From positions 1 to 5,271 of the forward strand of contig DQBD01000058.1 in assembly GCA_003526065.1 (NCBI GenBank): a DNA stretch of 5,271 nucleotides. The letters run 5' to 3'. A program made the position numbers and the translations under genes. The stretch comes from Gammaproteobacteria bacterium. Lineage in GTDB: Bacteria; Pseudomonadota; Gammaproteobacteria; Immundisolibacterales; Immundisolibacteraceae. Positions 1-5,271 of this stretch are shown here, one piece after another (position 1 is the stretch's first letter; every line of letters starts with the position of its first letter). The notes below the pieces were generated by a model. It did not search any database and was not told the origin of the DNA. It saw only the letters and a program-made list of their open reading frames with translations.

Positions 1-258
1 CTGGCGTTCGGGGTTGCCTTCGAGGTGCCGGTGGTGGTGGTCCTGCTTGTGGTCGGGGGATTTGTGGACGTGGCAACCCTGCAGCGTGCCCGGCCGTACC
101 TGATCGTGGTTGCCTTCGTTATCGGGATGGTGCTGACACCGCCCGACATCTTTTCCCAGGCGATTTTGGCGTTGCCGATGTGCCTGTTGTTCGAGGTCGG
201 GCTACTGGTGGCGCGCGCGTTGGTGCGCCGTCGGGCGACGCAGCCGGCGACCCCTTGA
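1..258 (+). CDS. tatC: TatC, Sec-independent (twin-arginine) translocase subunit, C-terminal part (5' end outside window)
   Basis: This is the last 85 codons of TatC, the polytopic inner-membrane protein that binds twin-arginine signal peptides and, with TatA/TatB, exports folded proteins. The frame is open from base 1 and stops with TGA at 256-258. The first visible residues read LAFGVAFEVP, matching the conserved FGxxFExP segment of TM4; its Glu codon is at 22-24 and corresponds to the functionally important Glu170 of E. coli TatC. A basic loop ending in RARPY leads into TM5 (about residues 32-46), then the conserved periplasmic TPPD motif (Asp codon at 145-147, equivalent to E. coli Asp211), then FSQ, then TM6 and a short Arg-rich cytoplasmic tail. 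E. coli TatC is about 258 residues, so roughly two thirds lies left of the window. An ATG/GTG inside the fragment would not be the true start. Any tatA/tatB would be upstream and is not visible. It is probably unrelated in function to the efflux operon downstream. Confidence 0.95.
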   Translation: MAFGVAFEVPVVVVLLVVGGFVDVATLQRARPYLIVVAFVIGMVLTPPDIFSQAILALPMCLLFEVGLLVARALVRRRATQPATP

Positions 259-302
259 TCGTCACACGCGTCGTTTTGGCGCGCTAATTGCTATTCCTAG
301 GC

Positions 303-328
303 TCGCGCCTGCTGGCGTTCGGGCGCGA
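303..328. promoter_or_regulatory. Inverted repeat, candidate TetR operator
   Basis: TCGCGCC at 303-309 is an exact inverted copy of GGCGCGA at 322-328, with a 12-base centre. The repeat spans the expected -35 region of the candidate promoter, where a bound autorepressor would block RNA polymerase. A further GGCGCG lies at 278-283, and the octamer GCGCCTGC at 305-312 recurs at 342-349. TetR-family repressors commonly bind such palindromes beside their own gene. The same arms could form a hairpin, but no T-run follows, so an intrinsic terminator for tatC is unlikely. In GC-rich DNA short repeats of this kind also arise by chance. Confidence 0.3.
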
Positions 329-340
329 AGTCCGTATCAT
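312..340 (+). promoter_or_regulatory. Possible sigma70-type promoter for the tetR-adaptor-pump operon
   Basis: TATCAT at 335-340 matches five of six bases of the -10 consensus and lies in the only non-coding stretch ahead of the operon. A -35 element at 17 bp spacing would be CTGGCG (312-317), a poor match to TTGACA, so the promoter would be weak or activator dependent. Transcription would start near 347, giving a leader of about 33 bases before the ATG at 380. The call rests on position and one hexamer only. Confidence 0.35.
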
Positions 341-379
341 AGCGCCTGCGCCTAACGTTCATTTAGGGTTCGAGTGGTC

Positions 380-997
380 ATGTCAGCCGTAGCAGAAAAG
401 AGTTCGCGTCGTCTGAGCAAGGAAGACATCCTGGAGCGTACTGCGCCGTTGTTCGCGGCCGAGGGGTACGCTGCCACCTCCATGCGGGATCTGGCCAGGG
501 CCTGCGGCATCACGCCGGCGGCGCTCTATCACCATTTCACCGACAAGGAGCAGCTCTACCTGGAGGTGCTCGAGTACACCTTCCGGCGCCGTATCGGTCG
601 CATGGGCGATGCGTTGCAGGGGCTCACCACGTTCGAAGATCGGGTGCGTAAGGTGGTCGAGGTCTTGGTGGATGCCGTCCACGAGGATGAATTGTTCTTG
701 CCGATGCTGCGCCGGGAGTTGCTGGTGCGCGACGAGAAGCGCCTGGAGTACCTCGCCACGCGGGTGTTCGCCGAACCGTTCCGCGAGATCATGCGGGTTG
801 GGCGCGACCTGCCGCCGGGGAACTTCAGGCCGTCATTTCTGGCCGCGTCGGCGCTGGCACTGACCATTGGCCACTACGCCCTGGAGCCGGTCCGACGTTA
901 TTTGATGCCGTCCGATACGCCAGACGATTTGCGTCAGGCGGTGATTGATCACGTGACCAAGCTCGCCCTGCACGGCATGGGGACGAGCGCGCACTGA
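380..997 (+). CDS. TetR/AcrR-family transcriptional regulator of the adjacent efflux operon
   Basis: This is a 205-residue one-domain-plus-sensor repressor of normal TetR length. The N-terminal three-helix DNA-binding domain covers about residues 13-60. It contains the classic ILERTAPLFAAEGYAATSM segment, followed by the helix-turn-helix LARACGITPAALYHHF (residues 38-53) and the KEQLY motif that ends the domain. The rest, about 65-205, is the variable all-helical ligand-binding and dimerisation domain; it includes RRELL and VFAEPFREIM stretches seen in TetR proteins linked to RND pumps. The effector cannot be inferred. The ATG at 380 was chosen because it is a stronger initiation codon and GAG at 372-374 sits 5 bases upstream. 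An in-frame GTG at 374, with AGGG at 365-368, would add two residues and is a real alternative. The stop at 995-997 overlaps the next start, so the regulator is very likely co-transcribed with the pump and probably represses its own operon. Confidence 0.93.
   Translation: MSAVAEKSSRRLSKEDILERTAPLFAAEGYAATSMRDLARACGITPAALYHHFTDKEQLYLEVLEYTFRRRIGRMGDALQGLTTFEDRVRKVVEVLVDAVHEDELFLPMLRRELLVRDEKRLEYLATRVFAEPFREIMRVGRDLPPGNFRPSFLAASALALTIGHYALEPVRRYLMPSDTPDDLRQAVIDHVTKLALHGMGTSAH
979..987 (+). promoter_or_regulatory. Ribosome binding site for the adaptor gene, inside the tetR 3' end
   Basis: The purine-rich GGGGACGAG ends 9 bases before the ATG at 997 and lies within the last codons of the regulator gene. 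It supports the ATG at 997 as the adaptor start and, with the TGATG stop-start overlap, suggests translational coupling. The match to the Shine-Dalgarno consensus is moderate. Confidence 0.4.
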
Positions 998-2094
998 TGG
1001 TTGCACCGGCACCGGGCCGGCCAGGGATCGGCTGCCGGCTGCTGGCTCTGCTGCTGCCGTTGTGGCTGGTCGGCTGCGCTGAACAGACGCCGTCACCCTC
1101 GCCACAGGTCCATCAGGGGCTCAACCTGCACACCGTCGACGAGACGTCGGTGCCGCGCTACTACGCGGTGCCGGGCAGCGTGATCGCCGACGAGCGGGTA
1201 CAGCTGTCCTCGCGCATCAGCGGCTTCATTCGGCGCCTGTCGGTGCGCGAGGGTGATCCGGTGCGCGAAGGGCAGGTGGTGGTGGAGATCGATCCGTCCG
1301 ATGTCGACGGCGCCGTGCGTCGCGCGGAGGCGGCGGTGGAGTCGGCGCAGGCGGAGTTGGCCGATGCGCGGGTCGACGTCGACAAGTTCACGGCCTTGAC
1401 CAGTACCGGCGCGGTGCCCATGGACACCCTGCGCAAGGCGCAGGTGCGTCTGGAAGTTGCGCAGGCGCGCCTGGCAGAGGCCGAGGCGGCCCTGACCACC
1501 GCCAGCGCACAGCGCGCCTACACCAGTATCACCAGCCCGGTCGACGGCGTGGTGGTGGCGCGCTTGCGTGAGGCGGGTGATCTGGCGACGCCAGGCCTGC
1601 CAATCCTGGAGATCGAGGCGCGCCACACCCTGGTGTTCCAGACCTACGTTGCCGAAAGTCGGGTGGCGCAGCTGGACGCCTCGCGGACGGTGCGTGTGGC
1701 GCTGGACGCCGTGCCCGGCGCGCACGAGGGCGAGTTGCTGCGGGTGGTGCCCTCGGCCGATCCGGTGACCCGGCGCTACGAGGTAAAGGTCAGTCTGCCC
1801 GCGCGCAGCGGCCTGCTGCCCGGCATGTTCGGGCGGGCACAGTTCTATCTGGGCGAGGAGTCGGTGCTGGCGGTGCCCAAGACGGCCCTTGTCGAGCGCG
1901 GCGGCCTGCAGGGTGTGTTCGTCGTTGATGACGGTCGCCAGGTGGCGTTTCGCTGGCTGCGCACGCGTCGGGAGCTGGATGACACGTTTGAAGTGACGGC
2001 CGGTCTGACAGCGGGACAGCGGGTGGTGCTGGCACCGCCGTCCGATCTGCGGGATGGCGATCGTCTGGCGGCTGACACGCGCGACGTGCCGTGA
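997..2094 (+). CDS. RND efflux periplasmic adaptor subunit (membrane fusion protein), lipoprotein
   Basis: This 365-residue protein bridges the inner-membrane pump and an outer-membrane channel in a tripartite efflux system. The N-terminus is a lipoprotein signal: Arg8 and Arg14, a hydrophobic core from 15 to 24, and the lipobox LVGC with the lipidated Cys at 27; residue 28 is Ala, not the Asp that retains lipoproteins at the inner membrane in E. coli. Mature domains follow the AcrA/HlyD order. The first lipoyl half is about 66-100 (SGFIRRLSVREGDPVREGQ). An alpha-helical hairpin of Ala/Glu-rich heptads spans about 104-170 with its tip near TSTGAVPMDTL. The second lipoyl half is about 178-207 (SPVDGVVVARLREAGDL), the beta-barrel about 210-285 (with LLPGMFGRA near 273-281), and the membrane-proximal domain about 288-360. 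The start overlaps the tetR stop by one base, and the stop overlaps the pump start by four. Length and domain order are normal. The channel-docking RLS-type motif at the hairpin tip is degenerate (see findings). Confidence 0.93.
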   Translation: MVAPAPGRPGIGCRLLALLLPLWLVGCAEQTPSPSPQVHQGLNLHTVDETSVPRYYAVPGSVIADERVQLSSRISGFIRRLSVREGDPVREGQVVVEIDPSDVDGAVRRAEAAVESAQAELADARVDVDKFTALTSTGAVPMDTLRKAQVRLEVAQARLAEAEAALTTASAQRAYTSITSPVDGVVVARLREAGDLATPGLPILEIEARHTLVFQTYVAESRVAQLDASRTVRVALDAVPGAHEGELLRVVPSADPVTRRYEVKVSLPARSGLLPGMFGRAQFYLGEESVLAVPKTALVERGGLQGVFVVDDGRQVAFRWLRTRRELDDTFEVTAGLTAGQRVVLAPPSDLRDGDRLAADTRDVP

Positions 2095-5000
2095 GCGAGC
2101 GGCCGTTCAATGCGGCTGGGCGCCTGGCCGGATTCTTCGTCGACTCCAAGTTGACGCCGTTGGTCATCCTTGCGGTGCTGGTGTTCGGCACCCTGGCGCT
2201 CCTGCTGACGCCGCGCGAAGAAAATCCCCAGATACTGGTGCCCGCGGCGCAGGTCAGCGTGGCGCTGCCCGGTGCCAGCGCGCTGGAGGTCGAGAACCTG
2301 CTGCTGACGCCGCTTGAGGCGGCCCTGTCGCAGATGGCGGATGTCGAGCATACCTACGGTACGGCCAGCAATTCGCTGGCAGCGGTTCAGGTTGAGTTTG
2401 ACGTCGGGGTGCCCAAGGAAGCGGCGCTGGTGCGCGTTTACGACAAGGTGGAGCAGCTGCGTGGACGGTTGCCGGCGCAAGCCGGTGTGCCGGTCGTGAC
2501 ACCCATCGACGCCGACGACGTGCCCGTGGTCGCCATCACGCTGGCGTCGTCCGAGTATGGCGACTATGCCTTGAAGCGCCTGGCCGACCGCGTGGCCGAA
2601 CGCCTGCGCAGCGTGCGCGGCGTGTCGATCGTCCAGGTCTATGGCGGTCGAGACCGGGAGCTGCGGGCACAGGTCGAGCCCGAGCGCATGCAGGCGTTCG
2701 GAGTCACGCTGGATCAGGGCCTGGCGCGCCTGGCGGCTTCCAATCTCGCCCGCAGCGTGGGTGACATCACCGAGCGCGGCGAACGGGCGCAGGTTTATCT
2801 CGACAACCAGCTCGACTCCCTGCAGGCCCTCCGGCGCCTGGTGATCGGCGAGAGCAACGGCCGTCTGGTGCATCTGGAAGATGTGGCGCAGGTGGTCGAC
2901 GGCCCACCGCAGGACCGCCACAGCATGGCGCGCCTGGGTTTCGGGCCCAGCGACCGACGTTTCGGGCAGGCGCCGGCGGCGGAATTGCCGGCGGTGACCA
3001 TCGCCGTGGCCAAGAAGGCGGGCGAGAACGCGGTGCGCATCGGGCATCAGGTGCAAGAACGCGTGCAGCGCATGCAGCGCGAGTTCCTGCCCGACGCGGT
3101 GCATGTGGTCATCACCCGCAACGACGGTGACAAGGCGGACGACGCCGTCAACACGCTGGTGGAGCACCTGGTGATCGCCATCGTGACGGTGGTGGCCGTC
3201 CTGTTGCTGACGCTCGGCTGGCGCGAAGGCCTGATGGTGCTGCTGGTGGTGCCGCTGGTGATGTTGACCGTGGTGATGGCCGACGGCTTCGCCGGTGTGA
3301 CCATCAACCGGGTGGCGCTGTTCGCCCTGATTCTGGCGCTCGGCTCACTGGTGGACGACGCCATCGTGGTGGTGGAGAACATCTACCGTCACTACAGCGA
3401 CAATCCCAACGGCGATCGCCGTGCCATGGCGGTGCAGGCGGTGGCCGAGGTGGGCAACGCCACCAACTTCGCCACCTTCTCGATGATGGCGGTGTTCGCC
3501 GCCATGATCGTCATCAGCGGCATGCCGGGAGAGTTTTTCTTCCCGATCGTGTTCAACCTGCCGACCGCCATGTTCACGTCGCTGGTGTTCGCCTACATGG
3601 TGACCCCGTGGGCGGCGCGACGCTGGCTGCGGCCGAAGCCGCTGCTTGGCGAGCTGCAGGCGCACAGCGCGCAGGCATACGGCGCCTACGACCGGCTGCT
3701 GTGCCTGCTCCTGGACCGGCCGCTGGCGCGGCGCGGCCTGTACCTGACCATGGCCGTGCTGATCGGTCTGTCGGCGCTGATGCCGGCCTGGCAGTACCTC
3801 CGGCCGGCTGGTCCGGTGGGCGACAAGTCGCCGCTTGGGTTGTTGATGACGTTCCTGCCCAAGGACGACGTCAACACCTTCAACATCTTCATCGACCTGC
3901 CCGAAAGCGCCAGCGTGGAGCAGACCGATGCGCTGGTGCGCGACGTCGGGCGTGTGCTGCGACAAACGCCGGAGGTCAGCAACTATTTGGTGGCCCTGGC
4001 GCAGCCGGGTGTCACCGACCTGCCGAACCTTCTGCGCGGTGGGCTGAACCGCAGCGCCCCGTATCAGGCGGAAGTGCGCGTGAACCTGGCGCACCGGCGC
4101 GCGCGTGCGCGCAGTGCGCCCGACATCGTTGCGGATCTGCGGCCTCGCCTGCATGCCCTGGCCGCGCGCTATCCCGGCAGCGTGATACGCACCTTCGACG
4201 ACCCGCCAGGGCCGCCGAGCCGGGCCAAGGTGCTGGCCGAGGTCTACGGTACCGATCTGGCGCGCATGGAGCAGGTGGCGGCCCAGGTGCGCCAGCAGTT
4301 CGAGCAGACTCCCGGCATGGCCGAGATCTTCGATTCAGTCACCGAGCCGGTGCTGCGCCACCGGCTGGTGGTGGACGAGGAAAAGGCGGCGCTGTCCGGC
4401 GTGAACAGTCGGCAGATTGCCGATGTGCTGCAGGTGCTGTTCGACGGCGTGACCGTGGGGCGTGTGCACCTTCCGGATGAGCGCAGTGTGGTGCCGATCC
4501 GTATTGAAGTGCCGCAGCGTGACGAACTGCGTCCGCAGGATCTGGACCGTATCCACGTGAGCAATGCCGAAGGCAAGATCGTGCCGGTGTCCGAACTGGT
4601 GCGCCGGGTGCCGGACCATGTTGACGCGCCGATCCTGCACAAGGACAACGAACGGGTGATTTTCGTCGGCGGCGAGTACCTGACCGGCGCCGGCCTGTAC
4701 GCGGTGCTGGACCTGAACGAACGCCTGCGGGCGATCGACACGGGCACCGGTACGCTGCGCGTCGGCAACCTCGGCCTGTATGACGAACCGCCGGACAGTA
4801 TCGGCGGCACAAGCCTGTTGTGGGAAGGCGAGACGCGGATGATGCTCGACGCCTACCGCGACATGACCTATGCGCTGCTGCTGGCCATCTCGGTGGTCTA
4901 CCTGATGCTGGTGGCCTACTACCGCTCGTTTGCGATTCCGCTGGTGGCGCTGGCGGCATTGCCGCTGGCCTTCATCGGTGTGTTTCCCGGCCACCTGATC

Positions 5001-5271
5001 ATGGGCGCCGAGTTCTCGGGCGCCTCGATGGTCGGCATCATCGCGCTGGTGGGCATGGTGGTGCGCGCCTCGCTGCTGATCATCGAGTTCGGACGCGATG
5101 CCGAGGCGCAGGGCATGACGCTGCGCGATGCCATGCGCACTGCCTGTGCGCTGCGCCTGCGCCCGATCGTGCTGACCTCGCTGACCAACATGCTCGGTGC
5201 CACCATCATGCTGCTGGACCCGGTGTTCCGGGGGCTGGCCATCAGCGTCATCTTCGGCACGCTGTTCTCGA
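2091..5271 (+). CDS. RND efflux transporter permease (AcrB superfamily), C-terminus cut by window edge
   Basis: An open frame of 1060 codons starts with GTG at 2091 inside the adaptor stop (GTGA overlap) and runs off the right edge without a stop. This inner-membrane pump exchanges protons for substrate export. TM1 is about residues 21-39, followed by the PREENPQI motif typical of one large proteobacterial RND clade. Periplasmic porter/docking loop 1 is about 45-358. TM2-TM6 lie between about 360 and 510, with LVDDAIVVVEN in TM4. TM7 is about 550-568, loop 2 about 570-920, and TM8-TM11 about 927-1043; TM12 is just beginning at the cut. Asp422 and Asp423 match the proton-relay pair Asp407/408 of AcrB, and Arg1022 and Thr1029 match Arg971 and Thr978 in TM11. 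The AcrB Lys940 position is Arg992, followed by Ala993. AcrB has 1049 residues; I estimate 30-40 residues are missing here. The Asp pair in TM4 and the PREENPQI motif favour a drug/hydrophobe-type (HAE-like) pump over a CzcA metal pump, but the substrate is unknown. Confidence 0.95.
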   Translation, partial: MSERPFNAAGRLAGFFVDSKLTPLVILAVLVFGTLALLLTPREENPQILVPAAQVSVALPGASALEVENLLLTPLEAALSQMADVEHTYGTASNSLAAVQVEFDVGVPKEAALVRVYDKVEQLRGRLPAQAGVPVVTPIDADDVPVVAITLASSEYGDYALKRLADRVAERLRSVRGVSIVQVYGGRDRELRAQVEPERMQAFGVTLDQGLARLAASNLARSVGDITERGERAQVYLDNQLDSLQALRRLVIGESNGRLVHLEDVAQVVDGPPQDRHSMARLGFGPSDRRFGQAPAAELPAVTIAVAKKAGENAVRIGHQVQERVQRMQREFLPDAVHVVITRNDGDKADDAVNTLVEHLVIAIVTVVAVLLLTLGWREGLMVLLVVPLVMLTVVMADGFAGVTINRVALFALILALGSLVDDAIVVVENIYRHYSDNPNGDRRAMAVQAVAEVGNATNFATFSMMAVFAAMIVISGMPGEFFFPIVFNLPTAMFTSLVFAYMVTPWAARRWLRPKPLLGELQAHSAQAYGAYDRLLCLLLDRPLARRGLYLTMAVLIGLSALMPAWQYLRPAGPVGDKSPLGLLMTFLPKDDVNTFNIFIDLPESASVEQTDALVRDVGRVLRQTPEVSNYLVALAQPGVTDLPNLLRGGLNRSAPYQAEVRVNLAHRRARARSAPDIVADLRPRLHALAARYPGSVIRTFDDPPGPPSRAKVLAEVYGTDLARMEQVAAQVRQQFEQTPGMAEIFDSVTEPVLRHRLVVDEEKAALSGVNSRQIADVLQVLFDGVTVGRVHLPDERSVVPIRIEVPQRDELRPQDLDRIHVSNAEGKIVPVSELVRRVPDHVDAPILHKDNERVIFVGGEYLTGAGLYAVLDLNERLRAIDTGTGTLRVGNLGLYDEPPDSIGGTSLLWEGETRMMLDAYRDMTYALLLAISVVYLMLVAYYRSFAIPLVALAALPLAFIGVFPGHLIMGAEFSGASMVGIIALVGMVVRASLLIIEFGRDAEAQGMTLRDAMRTACALRLRPIVLTSLTNMLGATIMLLDPVFRGLAISVIFGTLFS

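Noticed and set aside
303..330. Intrinsic terminator for tatC
   Set aside because: The 7-bp stem has a 12-base loop and is followed by AGTCCGTATCAT, not a T-run; the short TTTT at 274-277 has no convincing stem before it.
1845..3167. 440-codon open frame on the minus strand
   Set aside because: It lies antisense to the adaptor end and the pump, is rich in His, Arg and Gln, shows no recognisable domain, and is a typical shadow frame of GC-rich coding DNA; the + strand frames show clear family motifs throughout.
3345..4154. 269-codon open frame on the minus strand
   Set aside because: It is antisense to the pump TM4-loop 2 region, has low-complexity His/Arg/Gln composition and no domain, and overlaps strongly conserved sense codons such as those for the LVDDAI motif.
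3608..4480. 290-codon open frame on the + strand in another frame
   Set aside because: It is an Ala/Gly/Arg-rich shadow of the pump gene, whose own frame is continuous here with recognisable TM7 and loop 2 sequence, so no frameshift needs to be invoked.
4335..4994. Overlapping minus-strand open frames of about 190-220 codons
   Set aside because: Several overlap one another in different frames opposite the pump gene; none has a recognisable domain, and high GC explains the lack of stops.
1..5271. CRISPR array, tRNA/rRNA, insertion sequence or attachment site
   Set aside because: No regularly spaced repeats, tRNA-like cloverleaf, transposase motifs or terminal inverted repeats were seen; nearly all bases belong to four intact or edge-cut coding frames.

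Overview
The window is GC-rich and gene-dense, with every supported gene on the + strand. The TatC tail, the lipoprotein adaptor and an inner-membrane RND pump point to a Gram-negative bacterium, most likely a high-GC proteobacterium. The TatC tail resembles gammaproteobacterial TatC; this placement is inference from residue patterns only.

Layout: (1) Bases 1-258 are the 3' end of tatC, the core of the twin-arginine protein export translocase, cut by the left edge. (2) Bases 259-379 form a short intergenic region with a weak promoter-like -10 box and a cluster of GGCGCG/CGCGCC inverted motifs that could be a repressor operator. (3) Bases 380-997 encode a TetR-family repressor. (4) Bases 997-2094 encode a lipoprotein periplasmic adaptor (membrane fusion protein, AcrA/HlyD type). 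(5) From 2091 to the right edge an open frame of 1060 codons encodes an RND efflux pump permease (AcrB superfamily). It never meets a stop inside the window, and it lacks only the last part of its C-terminus.

Genes 3-5 look like one operon. The TetR stop overlaps the adaptor start by one base (TGATG), and the adaptor stop overlaps the pump start by four bases (GTGA). The likely arrangement is a locally autoregulated tripartite efflux system: TetR senses a ligand, and the adaptor links the inner-membrane, proton-driven pump to an outer-membrane channel. No channel gene is visible here; it may lie downstream of the cut or elsewhere in the genome. The substrate cannot be read from the sequence.

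No new kind of system was found. The points worth a second look are substitutions at the pump's TM10 proton-relay position (Lys replaced by Arg, with the next Asn replaced by Ala), a degenerate channel-docking motif in the adaptor hairpin, and the motif cluster in the tetR leader.
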